The notes: generated by a model from the sequence alone, not told the origin. A stretch of 64,000 bases of DNA from Ophiodon elongatus (GCA_016806645.1 JACSYO010002163.1:1111001-1175000); one strand, 5' to 3'; shown: positions 36,836 to 48,330, counted from the stretch's first letter. Numbers and translations: made by a program.

Positions 36836-37143
36836 GGGGGGGGGGGCTCCCTAGTGACTATGAGGCAATAACTCATAACCAAAATAACATAAAATTATTT
36901 TGAATGTGTTGATATCAACTCATACTGAGGGTGTGTTGCAGTATTATTACGAACAAAAGGCTTCTCCAATGGACTTCTCGGCAGCATCATCTCTCGTGTC
37001 CCTCCATCACACAGCTAATGTGGCGAAGCTCTGAATCAGCAAACAGCAAAAAATCCAAAGATGCCCGGTGCTTGTGTTGAATCTTTTTTGATGCCTGTCT
37101 GATTTATGGTAATGAGGCTTCAGAGGAGCCTCCTGTATTCACT

Positions 37144-37189
<46 letters not shown>

Positions 37190-37489
37190 GTTCTGGTTTT
37201 GGACCAGAAGTGCATATTTCAGCAAGAACAAGACGTCGGCTCGGCAAAGCGAACATATGCTGTGGAGTAAATGAGATTACATCTCATTATGAATGGATTC
37301 ATCTGCTATGAATACAGTCCAGCTCGCCCCACGTTGGGACTGTCCATTACCAGATTACTCTGTGCCGCTGGGTGGACACCACCACCGATGGGCTGTTTAA
37401 AGTCTGAGTCACATGTTGCCTTTACAGCCCAGAATCATAGCATTCTTTTTAATGTCACTCAGGACGAAAATATTACTAAATGTAACTCA
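36836..37489. other. Unassigned non-coding DNA with (TC)n
   Basis: A (TC)n tract lies at about 37149-37189. No gene or repeat family is recognised. Confidence 0.5.
37149..37189. repeat. (TC)n microsatellite
   Basis: About 20 TC units with one TTTC interruption. Confidence 0.9.
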
Positions 37490-37850
37490 ATTAGGATCCT
37501 TATTCATGGAGGAGACACAGATTAAATGCATCCACGTTACAAAGCAACAGTCAGAGCAAGTGATGTACTTTATAATATCCAAAAAGCTGACTGTTGGTGG
37601 ATGTGAGGGGAGGAGGACGGGTCCAACAAACTGAAGACTAGTGTTCGACAGCGTTTTATGGTAGCGGTTTTGTTGCCGAAAACTAACTGTTGGTTTTGTT
37701 GCTTACATATAATTGTTGGTTTAGTTGCTTGAACCTAACTGTTGGTTTTGTTGCCTAAACCCGAACTGTTGGTTTTGTTGCCTAAATCTAACTTTCGGTT
37801 TTAACGTAATGTCGTCCCGTAAATAAAAGTTGTGCCCAAGGACCCGAAAA
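37490..37850 (+). mobile_element. Dispersed repeat family F, copy 4, with tandem expansion
   Basis: AGATTAAATGCATCCACG, ATAATATCCAAAAAGCTGAC and GGGTCCAACAAACTGAAGAC match copy 3. It continues into a tandem of GGTTTTGTTGCCTAAACC units (37660-37805) and AACGTAATGTCGTCCCG. Confidence 0.7.
37660..37805. repeat. Tandem repeat of about 27 bp (TTGGTTTTGTTGCCTAAACC type)
   Basis: About five diverged units, each with GGTTTTGTTGC or GGTTTAGTTGC followed by TAA and AACTGTTGG. Unit spacing is roughly 26-28 bp. Confidence 0.8.
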
Positions 37851-38552
37851 AAAAAATGGACAATTCATGTCCTTTCACGCAAAACAAATCGATTACATTT
37901 CTAGGATATTTCCCGAACTGCCGTGAGACTGTGTTGGCCTTTTTGGTCCATCTCATTAATTTACACTCTTTCTATATGCGGAGGATAAAACTCATACAAA
38001 AAGGGCAATATGTCCACAAATGACCCTTCTTGACACTTTTCTGTTTCAATTCCTTTAAGACTGGAGAAGAAAAATGTATCAAGAGTTAGTAATAGTAATA
38101 TTCACGACACTACTGCTCACATCGGATGTTAAAGTTTATAGAAAGTTTTGAATTATACAATGGCTGTAATCAATTATAGAGCAGATGTTAGATTAGCTGA
38201 GGCCACCTGTCAGTTAGAGAGAACAAATGAATGAGCTGAATCTCTAATAAGGTCATAGCACAACAGTCATTCTGCATTACTGTAAGTAGCAGGGATTAAC
38301 AGATGTCATAGAAGGAGAGATATACCATCTGTATGGGACGGTGTAGCAAACACATGGAGGTCTTCATCAACTGTGATTTTTTATCCAAATTAATCGAGTA
38401 CATTGATACTAAAAGTTTTTTGGCCGATAACTCTTTACACACATTTAGAGTCGCATTTTTGTTTTTTTCACACAATTTATTCGCACATAAATATTTGACT
38501 CATGAGTACTTTCACACAGAACATGAATATTACGCAGCAAAAAATCTTTTTT
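37851..38552. other. Unassigned non-coding DNA
   Basis: No gene is supported. The 38505-38550 part shares a block with 4295-4330. Confidence 0.45.
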
Positions 38553-38838
38553 TGCATCCGATGAATGGAAGTTACCGAATTTGGAATTCGGAGGACCTGT
38601 CAATCACCTTGAAGCCCCGCCTCTAAAGCATACCCTGCTTTATGGTCTATGTGACTCTAAATGGACCATAATTTACTAAATGAACATCATGCTGTATTGA
38701 AGAAGACTTGAAACTAGAGATTGAGACCATAAACTCATGTTTACAATGTTTACTGAGGGAATAAATCAAGAGAGAAGTAGAGTCATTTTCTCCTAGACTT
38801 CTATACAACCAGAGGAGTCGCCCCCTGATGGTCAGTAG
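38553..38838 (+). mobile_element. Interspersed repeat family A, copy 5 (3' part)
   Basis: From GATGAATGGAAGTTACCG into ACCTGTCAATCACCTTGAAG and through CCAGAGGAGTCGCCCCCTGATGG. The TATA/CRE half is missing. Confidence 0.8.
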
Positions 38839-39039
38839 TAGTACTCCTTTGACAAAAAAAAAAAACTTTGTTTTTGTATGTAGATAGTCTAATTCAGGGA
38901 ATTAGAAAGAGTCTGGGCGACTAGTAAAATTAATACTCCAGTTCAGGGAACTGGGAAGAGTCTGGGAGACAGACAGAATAAACTAAAAAGAATAATGTTT
39001 GAATAATTGTTTTTAAATCTTCTTTTCTTTTGCATTATG
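38839..39039. other. Unassigned spacer
   Basis: Two diverged direct repeats of about 50 bp are visible (AGGGAATTAGAAAGAGTCTGGG near 38896 and AGGGAACTGGGAAGAGTCTGGG near 38945). Confidence 0.55.
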
Positions 39040-39125
39040 TTTTGATGCTTTTAATGGTTTTATGTGAAGCACTTTGAATTGCCTTGTTGTTGAAATTTGC
39101 TATACAAATAAACTTGCCTTGCCTA
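39040..39125 (+). mobile_element. LINE/SINE-type 3' tail
   Basis: TTTTATGTGAAGCACTTTGA, then GAAATTTGCTATACAAATAAAC and a CTTGCCTTGCC tail. This matches the 3' ends of many fish non-LTR retrotransposons (AAGCACTTTG...TGCTATA-AATAAA). The body is absent or too diverged to assign. Confidence 0.55.
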
Positions 39126-39829
39126 AAATGAAACTTAATAAAATGGCTTTCAGGAGCTTTAGGCTCTACAACCGTTTAACTCAGACACGTCCACTTTTCT
39201 TTAAAGTTCCAATACGATAGTCGGTACCAATTAAATTCCGATATCAGAGCTCTTTTTGTATAAAATTTGCATTGCAATTTTACATTGAATTAAATTGTAT
39301 TCCATATCAATTTATTTGAATTAAGGTGAAGAAGGTTTCACTTACAAACAAATGTAGGAGTCCAAACTGCTCTGGCAACTCCTTTGATGCTTTAAAAAAC
39401 TTACACTAATCAAGTGCTCAGCAATTATCAACCACGAGTAGATTTCTATATTGGAGTTCAAAAGTAATAAGAGAATTTCTGCAGCACGGGCTGGATAAAT
39501 CTAGTGTGTATCTTCCAGTCGTTTCTGTGTTTTTGTCTGCAGCTCAGTGAGAAAACAGAAGATAACCACTTGAATTGGGAACCTCAGATTGCTGAATGCT
39601 TGAATGCACTTTTTACAAAGAGCAAAGCTTTTTGTTCCCCATCTTACATTGAAATTGCTTCTTTGTGGCCGGTATGAACAGGAGAAAAAAACAAAGTGAA
39701 TAATGACTGTTTCAATGTATATGAAGCTCAAGCAGAAGTTCAGTCATGAAGACACATGCCACACTCTTTGTCATTCATAATCTCAGTCTCTGATTCTCTC
39801 TGCGATTACTCCATCAGCTGATTGGGAGG
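39126..39829. other. Unassigned non-coding DNA
   Basis: No gene. AGGAGCTTTAGGCTCTACAAC near 39150 weakly recalls the start of family G. Confidence 0.4.
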
Positions 39830-40230
39830 CGTGCACTTTAAATGAACCAATCAGATTCTGCACAGTTTCCTTAATTAAGCCAATCACATCATTGTTGTCA
39901 AACTTTTAAATAGGTTCTCCTCTCTGCTGCTGTCAGTTGTCATTTCAGCTCAAAACAGATGCAACCCTCCCCCACCCCAGGCTCCTCCAATCAGCATCAG
40001 TCCTGCTCCTCATTCATCACTGGGTTACAGCAACTTCCTTCTTCACCACCACCACCAGTGTCTGGACTCCAGGGGGGATTCTGCCTGAGCAGATATCAGC
40101 ATCACTACCTCTTGCTTATCCTAATTCAGGATGGAGTCCAATCGCCAAAGACTTTGCACTATTCAAATGTTATGCAATTGTAATAAATTATTGTTAAACT
40201 CTATACAAGTCTCTCCTGATTGAAATGGGC
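39830..40230 (+). mobile_element. LTR-like or promoter-like unit
   Basis: Two CCAAT boxes in AACCAATCAG (39844-39853) and GCCAATCAC (39880-39888) precede TTTTAAATAGG, a TATA-like box near 39905. Roughly 280 bp further on, AATAAATTATTG acts as a polyadenylation-signal candidate, followed by AAGTCTCTCCTGATTG. This order is what a retrotransposon LTR would show. Terminal TG...CA and a target duplication were not located, so boundaries and identity are tentative. A small host promoter is an alternative. Confidence 0.35.
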
Positions 40231-40254
40231 ATGTGAGTATTGTCTTATCACTGA

Positions 40255-41010
40255 ATGTCTTTACATGCACACTCATATTCCACTATTATTTAGAATATGA
40301 CAATATTCAGAATTTGATATCTTTCATGTAAACCTTGTATTCTGTTTGGATATTCTGAATTAGGTCCGTATTCCAAATGGATCATTTTCTGACTAAGACA
40401 TGTGTGATATGTTGATATTCTTCTGGTTCTATCATCATTCTGTGGACATGTTTACAGCTCATTCTGAATATAAGTCTCTTTCCTGTTTACCAGCAGCTCT
40501 GACTCAACTAGCTGACAGTTATTAAGCTGGAGTAGAGATGCATGTCCAGAAGAGAAGAAGGAGAAACATTCCTACTTTTAAACATCATGAAGGACTTGAT
40601 ATCAACAGGTTTCTGGATACGAACAAATATCTCAACGCCGACCTTTTAGAGAAGCTGTTTGAAGGATTGAAGGAATGAAAGAGGGAGTCTGAGTTCACAC
40701 GGTCCAACGAGTCCTCCATCGCTGAAACACATTGGAACAAAAAATATTCTGATGCAAAGAAGCAAAATGGCACAAGCGGCTCCTGATTTTCTACTTTTCT
40801 ATATTTTGACGTGATAAATGAGCAGAGAACAATGTCGACGTGGGATTCCCCGGTGGTGAGGATGCAACATGGGGGTCATTTTACGTTCATCCGAATCTGC
40901 ACAGTTGCATGTAAACGGGAATATTAGTGGAATATTCATTTTCATTAGCCATGTAAACAGATTATTAGGAAGATTGTGCTTTTCAGAATAAGGGCTAAAA
41001 GCAGAATACT
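40255..41010 (+). mobile_element. Repeat family C, copy 1 (Harbinger-like MITE with coding relic)
   Basis: Its ends are TTACATGCACACTCATATTCC on the left and TGCATGTAAACGGGAATATT near the right, roughly inverted. The core GAAACATTCCTACTTTTAAAC with GATATCAACAGGTTTCTGG is found inverted at 59520-59640. It encloses a decayed SANT/Myb-like coding segment, which suggests PIF-Harbinger ancestry. Confidence 0.6.
40530..40860 (+). pseudogene. Decayed SANT/Myb-like transposon protein fragment
   Basis: One frame reads DAKKQNGTSGS, a stop, then STFLYFDVINEQ (about 40755-40832), with LLEKLFEGLKE-like codons further upstream near 40645 in another frame. The order lysine-rich helix, KKQNGTSGS, then aromatic-rich FDV resembles the Myb/SANT-like DNA-binding protein encoded by PIF-Harbinger transposons. 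Frameshifts and stops show it is inactive. Confidence is limited because only short stretches can be compared by eye. Confidence 0.45.
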
Positions 41011-42002
41011 TATTCTTTGAGCAAGCAGATGCTTCATTTTAGGAAAGTGGTGTAAACCCTTCCATGTCATGTGATCTCTTGGGAAACTATTCTTTAACAA
41101 AACCAACTTCTAATTCAGAAATATTGCCACCAGTCGTGTTTATTCCCCCACTTCATCCTTTGCCCCTGTGAATGACATCCTCTGCTACTAGTCTGCATGT
41201 TTTGCTGCAAATGATCGTCGCCAAAATGGATGTATTCTGTTCACACTCCACCTCTTTATTGCTGATAATGAAAATGAGTCAGTTAGTAGCAGGAGGGCTG
41301 AGCTTGTACACTAGCTGGGCCAGGGGTAGTTTGTTTTTTTGGTGTTCTCTTAATTAGACCCTCTAAATCCCTGACACTCCTATCGGCAGAGTTTGACACG
41401 ACCTGCTCTAATTGCTAACATGCACAGATGTGATAAAGTACATTTGCTGCAGGATAAGGGGATTAGGATGCACTTCATGCACCGATCTAAACCTTGGGGA
41501 TATGCAGCGGGGAACGGCGGGGAAATGTTTACGTGTATGAGGAAGTTACGACAGAGAATTAGGTGTACATGGTAAGTTAAGTAATGCGGCATCAATAGGA
41601 TATTGAACCAGGTGTCTCTGATGAGATTGAAATGTTCTCATCGCCTCGAACACTGAATGCACAAACTGAGCTCCTGAATAACAGATTAGTGGAAACTAAT
41701 TAAAAACAGATAGCAGCTCGTCATCCTCCAATATCCCTCAAGCTCTTGACTAATGGTTACAACCTCTTATTAATCACAGTCTCCGGTCTAAAGGTTTCAA
41801 TCAAGAGGCAACCTCAACGTGTGAAAAGTGAAGCCAATGCAGATGCAACCCCAAACGGTTTCTGAAAATATTTGAGGTCAGAAATAGGCCATGTAGTAAG
41901 AGAATATTGATTCATTTTTTTATCGGCAGCTCCTGGTTTGATTTGAGTTTTGATCTGAGCCTGCTGTCTGGCGATGGAGGGATTTAATTTGCATGAAGTT
42001 TA
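41011..42002. other. Unassigned non-coding DNA
   Basis: About 1 kb of low-repeat sequence without a supported gene. Confidence 0.5.
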
Positions 42003-42495
42003 AAGCTACATTCTCTCTACCGTCCATCAGGGGGCGACTCCTCTGGTTGTATAGAAGTCTATGAGAAAATGACTCTACTTCTCTCTTGATTTATTCCCTC
42101 AGTAAACATTGTAAACATGAGTTTATGGTCTCAATCTCTAGTTTCAAGTCTTCTTCAATACAGCATGATATTCATTTAGTAAATGATGGTCCATTTAGAG
42201 TCAAATAGACCATAAAGCAGGGTATGCTTTAGGGCGGGGCTACGAGGTGATTGACAGGTCTCTACCCCGGCGTTGTCCGTTCTAGGAGTTGTCCATGTTT
42301 TCGACTGACAGCTTCAACACTTTCACAGTCAGTATTAATTTCGTCAAAGTTAATGGTCACATTTTGTCTGTGTTTGGATATTCTTAGCTCCACCCTCTTG
42401 TGTCACCTTTGGATGCAAAAATCCAAGATGGCGACGGCCCAAAATCAAAGATTGTGACATCCAAAATGCAGAACTCAAAGCTTCAATACGGCTAA
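42003..42495 (-). mobile_element. Interspersed repeat family A, copy 6
   Basis: Reverse orientation, from CATTCTCTCTACCGTCCATC through AGTCTATGAGAAAATGACTC, TGCTTTAGGGCGGGGCTACG (GC box) and AAAATCCAAGATGGCGACGG (YY1-like) to CAAAGCTTCAATACGG. The CRE/TATA end is missing. Confidence 0.8.
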
Positions 42496-42838
42496 TAATA
42501 AACAGTCTGTGGTTTATTATTAACACCATATTCGAGGTCACTGCAACTTTCTTTAAGTGGAGCAATACATGACTTTCCACATGCTTTTCCATATTTCCAT
42601 GTATGTCCAGAACTGAGCCAACATCCCTTCTCCCTCAGGCTTGAACCTAACTACTGCTCCTGAAAGTGGGGCTACAAATAGAACTGGTCCCCACTGAACC
42701 ACACTGACCTGGAAACACCTGGGACAGCCCCCATCCAATCAGCAGACAGGACAGATGTGACACATAGATGCCCAGACACATGGAAAAATAGGTCACGTTC
42801 AACAGTGCAAAAGTCCTTTTCCAGGGTTTTTCCAGTGC

Positions 42839-42881
<43 letters not shown>

Positions 42882-43280
42882 AAAGAAACAGAGAGACAAC
42901 AAGGCTTTCACTTATGCCTAGAAAGACAACAGTAAGGTACATTGAGTGCACATCTTCAGAGGGGATACACTGGGATTTGATTCATGGATTTCGACATTGA
43001 CATTGTCCTCTACACTTAAGTGTAAAAAGAATTCCAAGAATGCTTCAACTGAAATAGAATAATTGTTCCCGGCTAATGTTTTTCCACTTGAATTCCCCGT
43101 AATTGGGGAATTGACTGTAATGTATGCATTAGTCCACAGATCACTCGTGGTAGATTTATGTTCCGCCATATTAGCAAATTATAGAAAATAATGAGTAATG
43201 GATAAGCATAGGGAGGGAAACAATATCAGTGCTGAAGAAAACTGGAATTAACACATTTTATGGCTCCACCAACTAATCAA
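42496..43280. other. Unassigned non-coding DNA with (TCTA)n
   Basis: It contains a tetranucleotide tract at 42838-42880; no gene is supported. Confidence 0.5.
42838..42880. repeat. (TCTA)n microsatellite
   Basis: About ten to eleven perfect tetranucleotide units. Confidence 0.95.
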
Positions 43281-43689
43281 TAGGGACGGGTATTGTTAGG
43301 ATTGTATCAATACTAGTACTCATCAATACTGCTTATCTGTTCTTTTTGATTATTTTGTGAGAAACACAAGAAATTCTAAAATCTTAAACTCCTTTCTCAG
43401 CTCATCAATGATCTCAGTGATGATCTTTCATTGATGATCCCTTATCTTGTGATCAAACTCCGTATGACATCACTAACGTTACCTGCTGCTCCACAAACAG
43501 GTTGATGTTCTGCTTGTTGGTCACATGTTGTGATGAACTGCTGCTGTTTCCTCTTTTACTTGTGAGGCTTTTATTGAGTTTGAGACAACCAGAGTTCTCA
43601 GAATCTACTGGAGTCAAATGTAGAAACACTTTGGATCTTTGTCTCCTCTCTGCTGTGATGTGAGTCTCACGCTGTACTGAGCCGGAGTT

Positions 43690-43727
<38 letters not shown>

Positions 43728-43984
43728 AGAGTAAAGCACAAAGAGACAGAGAGACAAAGAGAGGAGCTTTGAGACGGGTCATGGCTGCAGCCTCTGCCTA
43801 ACAATCAACAAAAGGTTTCAAAATCTTTAAAATACTGTCGCAGCTAAACTTTTTAATTAACTGTCTTTTTCTTCCCACAAAATAATAAAAAAGAACCGAT
43901 AAGAGTATTGATATGGAACCAAACTGATACGCAGTATCGATAATAGTACAAGTATCGATAAAATCCTAACAATACCTGTTTCTA
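43281..43984 (+). mobile_element. MITE family B, copy 4 (complete)
   Basis: The 704-bp element starts TAGGGACGGGTATTGTTAGG and ends CCTAACAATACCTGTTTCTA, whose reverse complement starts TAGAAACAGGTATTG. Inverted similarity continues inward for roughly 80-100 bp, including TATTGATA/TATCAATA blocks and AAAGAACCGATAAG against CTTATCTGTTCTTT. The interior has CATCAATGATCTCAGTGATG, ACATCACTAACGTTACCTGC, a (GT)n tract and GAGACAAAGAG units. It is non-coding. The 8-bp flanks CTAATCAA and GTTTTGAG do not match, so a duplication is not evident. TAGGG-type ends could fit hAT, but the superfamily is open. Confidence 0.85.
43691..43726. repeat. (GT)n microsatellite inside MITE B
   Basis: About 18 GT units. 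Confidence 0.95.
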
Positions 43985-44165
43985 GTTTTGAGAGGTCACA
44001 TTGAACTTTGACCACCAAATTCTATAAAAAAAAAAGAAATTTAGTCCAAGCGGGCATTTTTATACCAATTGTAAAGAGTTTTTACTAAAAGCGTTCCTGA
44101 TTCAGGTCACAGAAACCTTGACCTTTAACCTCCAACACCTTGATTCCAGGTGGACGTTAATGCCA
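43985..44165. other. Unassigned spacer
   Basis: No feature recognised between MITE B and the next repeat. Confidence 0.5.
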
Positions 44166-44510
44166 AATCTGAAGTGATTACATTACATTACATTTAGCAG
44201 ACGCTCTTATCCAAAGCGACTTACAATAAGTGCATTCAATCAAGGGAGTTCAAACCCAGAACAACAAAAATCAAGAAAGTACAATTCCTCAAGAAAGCCA
44301 AACTACCAAGTGCTATGAATATGTGCCATTTAAGTGCTACTAGAGTACTAAGAGAGGTACATAATTATAATTATAATTATTTTATTATTATTTATTTTAT
44401 TTTTTTTATTCCAGGTATAGTCGGAAGAGATGCGTTTTTAGTTTGCGGCGGAAGATGTAGAGACTTTCCTCCAGCGATCCGCTGGAGGCGTTCCAGAGAT
44501 ATTGTGTTGT
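44166..44510 (+). mobile_element. Widespread teleost repeat (ATTTAGCAGACGCTC type)
   Basis: ACATTTAGCAGACGCTCTTATCC with AAAGCGACTTACAATAAGTG is followed by an AT-rich linker and then AGTCGGAAGAGATGCGTTTT and GGCGGAAGATGTAGAGAC. This combination is very common across fish genomes; its exact class is not certain from the sequence. No protein frame is present. Confidence 0.65.
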
Positions 44511-44580
44511 GTAATGAGAATGGATTAAAACCTAATGCCTGAAAAATGGACCTGTATTGTGCAAACAAAAAAACACATCA

Positions 44581-44582
<2 letters not shown>

Positions 44583-44638
<56 letters not shown>
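44583..44638. repeat. (CA)n microsatellite
   Basis: About 28 CA units. Confidence 0.95.
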
Positions 44639-44640
<2 letters not shown>

Positions 44641-45036
44641 TTTAAATTGAATGTCATACATAACACATGCATGCATGGACCCACAAATGCATTTGTGCTC
44701 ACACAGGAAAAAAAAATGTGCACTCATACATTTGCATTCACACAGAAAAATAGAGAGCATCCATGCTTCTGTCCTTGAGGGCAGTGTTGCCGTGGTTACC
44801 ACATAAGCTTTCGGCCCCCCCTTCATCTCCCCCACCTAAAAGTGACAGCGTGATCAGTGCCAAGCCGCTCACCGTCACCCTGGACCTGCGCTCATCAGTG
44901 TCTCTCCTCTGCTACAAAAGGACAGCCAGCTCTGCCCGAGTTACACTTGATCTTCTCAAAGTCACTCCTCACTTTGCCAAATCCGGTGAGTGGCTACAGC
45001 AGGAGGCTGTCTTACGCCGGAGTCCTTTTTATTATC

Positions 45037-45081
<45 letters not shown>

Positions 45082-45249
45082 GGTGACCGTGTCTGTCTTT
45101 GTCCCGGAGGACCGTCTTTAACGTTGTGGCTGCAGCACTTTTCTTTCATGGTTTTGGGTTAATAAAGAAGATCAAAGTGAGTAGAAGTAAAAACAAAGAT
45201 GAGAAGTGGAAGGGAAGAAAACTCAAAACGTATAAATGTGATAATGTAA
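44639..45249. other. Unassigned DNA with (GT)n
   Basis: A (GT)n tract lies at 45040-45079. A 107-codon frame at 44763-45086 lacks domains and runs into the GT tract, so it is not called. Confidence 0.45.
45040..45079. repeat. (GT)n microsatellite
   Basis: About 20 units. Confidence 0.95.
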
Positions 45250-45425
45250 TATATAAGAAGTGGAAGTAGTCGTCATGACGTCACCCGTTGCTTTTGTGGA
45301 TTGCCATTTTGAAGCCTCAAGTTCTACGATTTCGCCGTCGCCATCTGGGATTACGTCCGTCGCCATGTGATGTCTTTTTTTCAACCGATAAACGGAAGTT
45401 ACCATATTTGGAATGTGGAGGATGC
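45250..45425 (+). mobile_element. Interspersed repeat family A, copy 7a (5' half)
   Basis: ATATAAGAAGTGGAAGTAG, CRE TGACGTCA at 45276-45283, TTTTGAAGCCTCAAGTTC and CGCCGTCGCCATCTGGG, up to GAAGTTACCATATTTGGAAT. It then breaks off. Confidence 0.8.
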
Positions 45426-45736
45426 CGCCGCCTGGTCGGCCATCAGGTCTTAGCAAGGCGCGATTGGAAACAGTATCAAATATACAATTAAACCCCCCCA
45501 CCCAAGTGAGGCACACATCTGAGAATCTGTCCATCATCATCCTCCTACGCGCCTTTCCCTGTTTTGAAGAGATAAGAAACAAAGTGTTGTTCAAAGTTTA
45601 AAAGACAGCTGGAATATGTCTGACTCATTCAATAATGTACTAGAGGCCTCGGCATTAAAGTTAAGTCAAAAGTACCTCAATTATGATCATTCTCTCACAT
45701 GTAGCGCTGGGTACAGTTTAAAAAATGATGATACCA
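45426..45736. other. Unassigned spacer between two A fragments
   Basis: No feature recognised. It separates oppositely oriented A fragments. Confidence 0.5.
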
Positions 45737-46082
45737 ATCTCTAGTTTCAAGTCTTCTTCAATACAGCATGATGTTCATTTAGTAAATTATGGTTCATTTA
45801 GAGTCAAATAGACCTTAAAGCAGGGTATGCTTTAGGGCGGGGCTACAAGATGATTGACAGGTCTCTACTATGGCATTGTCCAGTCTTGGAGTCGTCCGTG
45901 TTTTTGTCGTACAGCTTTAACCCTTTCAAAGTGTGTTTTCGCTCCATGAATGTTAATTGTAAAATTTTTGGTCCGATCCAAAAATGTCTTATTCAGCAGC
46001 GGTCATATTTAGCTCCGCCCTCTGGCGTCATTTCTGGTTGCAAAAAAACAAACAAGATGGCAACGGACAAAATGGCAAACTT
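45737..46082 (-). mobile_element. Interspersed repeat family A, copy 7b (inverted part)
   Basis: CCAATCTCTAGTTTCAAGTC, TTTAGGGCGGGGCTACAAG and the middle block ATGAATGTTAATTGTAAAAT, ending near CAAGATGGCAACGGAC. Orientation is opposite to 7a, so the pair is inverted. Confidence 0.75.
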
Positions 46083-47285
46083 ATGTACGGTCTACAACTG
46101 ATAACCATCCCTACTTACATGTTGTTCTGTTTTCCATGTTGCCTGGCACACATGAAGTTGCATCCCCCTCTACTTGCTGACTTTGTTAATAAAAGGGCAG
46201 CAACTGTTCTACCAGACGGACCCTCTGATTAGTGCTGTGCACCCTTATTAACCTTCAATGATTACTTCTCATCAGCACCATTAGGATGCAGTGGAGTTCC
46301 AGGTACTTAAGTAATCATTTGAAAAGATTTTTCCTACTTCTAATTTAAATGAAAAAAAACGAAGACCACATCCTTTTGAAAGGTAATTGGTGTAATTCGA
46401 CAAAACCAGTGGGTTGCTGTTTTGCTATGCGTCGGACTTCATGACTATCTGGACTGGAGAAATGGTCAAAGGCAGAATCAAAACACTGTATTCTGCTTTT
46501 CTCCCTCTGTTTGATGGATTTTTCCCCGGCCAAAAATCTGCACAGTGACTCTGTGTGATCCTCGATATTCACTATGTTTGATTGCGTATTCCAGGGGCCG
46601 CTGGAATGAGAATTGAACGCTCAATTAATCTCACTTGGAAGCATTAGAGATGAGTCACCGAGGCCAGGAAAGGGGACGAGTGGAGAAACACAATGCTCCG
46701 CTCCCCTCGGCCCAACTACAAGTTTTGTTTCCGCAGAGAGGAATAAATCTGTGTGTTCCTACTTGTGTGTTTGTGTTGATGGTGGAAGTGAAGCGGTAAT
46801 TCAAAAGCTGTGTTCGAGATACTTTACACAGTGATGCAATGACATCCTTCAGATTTTACAAATATTTGTCCATAATTTGTAAAAAGAAAAGCAAATGTAT
46901 GGCATAAAGTTACGTTTTAAACAAAAATAGTGACTATTGGTCAACACATCTATGTCATAATATCATAATATCTCAAATGTCCAATAATGGCCTGACTATG
47001 AAGCGGCAATGTACTGCATCTACAGTCCACATTCAAATAAAGTAGAAGAAGAAACGTTGGTGGACAGATGAAAAGCTTCTCTCACTCTCTGCTTTAAGTA
47101 GCTAATAACAGTCTGACGTTTGTGTATTTACAAATATTTGACGGTGAACACATTGATGCCAAATAGGTACATTTGTAAAGCTGATTATATTCGGCATGCC
47201 GTGTAGCACAATAAACCTAAGTATTAATGTTGCATCGAGGCGATCGGAATTTTGCTCATTTTAGATTTATGAATGACTTCGTTAG
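46083..47285. other. Unassigned non-coding DNA
   Basis: About 1.2 kb with no supported gene or repeat family. Confidence 0.5.
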
Positions 47286-48330
47286 AGGTGCAACGAACAA
47301 GATTCAGAGCATTAATATCTCATCAAAGCACTATGTTCCCCTTTTACATGTTTTGCATGCAGTTTCTTCAGGATGTATTTGGCTTTCTACTCTTAAACCT
47401 CCTTAAATTGTAACAGGAGAGAAGGAAAAATCATTCAAACTTTAAAAGGTGCAACGAACAGGATTCGGAGCATTAATATCTCATCAAACAACTATCATCT
47501 ATGCGAAGATCTAGAGGAGTAACGTCTACCTGTACAGAGGCTGAAGTCTCTGTGTTGTTATGTTTCCCTTTCGGTAACTCGGTCAGCACTGTTGCTGTTG
47601 TTTGCACTGTTAGCTGCACGCCGCCCGCTCATCTGTTGACAGAAATGCTCCCGACAAAGTCGTTCCAATGCAGTTTTTCAACGCGTGGTACTCAAAAGCG
47701 AGAGCGAAACTTTCCACCTGGCAGATATTTTTTTCTCTCTTCCTGGAGGAGATGTTAAAAATTGGAGTAAAGAGCTTTACGATCCGTCCCACGGACTGTT
47801 TGACAAATAAAGCAGTGCTGGACATCCATTTATCTTCGTTTTGACTTTGTTTAGTTTAGCCAGTGAGGCTCACTGCTAAACCGCCGTCATCGTTATCCTC
47901 ACAGCGCGCAAGTTTTGGTTGCTTGGCAACACCAGGCGCGACAGGAGGGCGACCTCCAGCCCGTAAAGCTCCTTTAAATTTCATGGCAATCTGTCTGCTA
48001 GTTGTTGAGATCCAGACAATGAACTGTAGCCCCCCTGCAGCCACACAAATTGGCATGGCTTACAGTAAAACAAATAAAAGCCCCGTTAGCAGTCAGTTCT
48101 CAGGTTTATCTGTTCCGCGCCGGTGTTGCGCCGCCATCAAATATTTACACGGATGTAGTAAACACGGAAATGTCACAGTCGGAGCTCTGTTTGAGGGTGT
48201 TGACCTCACACAGCCTGTTTTAAATTATAGATCTTCTCTTTGCCATATCAGCCTCCGTCAGAGCAAAGTGTTTGGACTGCAACTAGAAAAAGACATCCTT
48301 TGTAATTTCATTCCTGACCTTGTAAAGTAA
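47286..48330. other. Unclassified segment with 40-bp direct repeats and open frames
   Basis: GGTGCAACGAACAAGATTCAG plus AGCATTAATATCTCATCAAA occurs at about 47287 and again, with few changes, at about 47449. Downstream, 47500-48330 is comparatively GC-rich. It holds open frames on both strands (the longest is 155 codons at 47863-48330, +) with no domain I recognise. It may be a decayed repeat or an old coding relic. I do not call a gene. Confidence 0.35.

Noticed and set aside
44763..45086. 107-codon frame as a possible exon
   Set aside because: No domain, no supporting splice sites recognised, and it terminates inside a GT tract.
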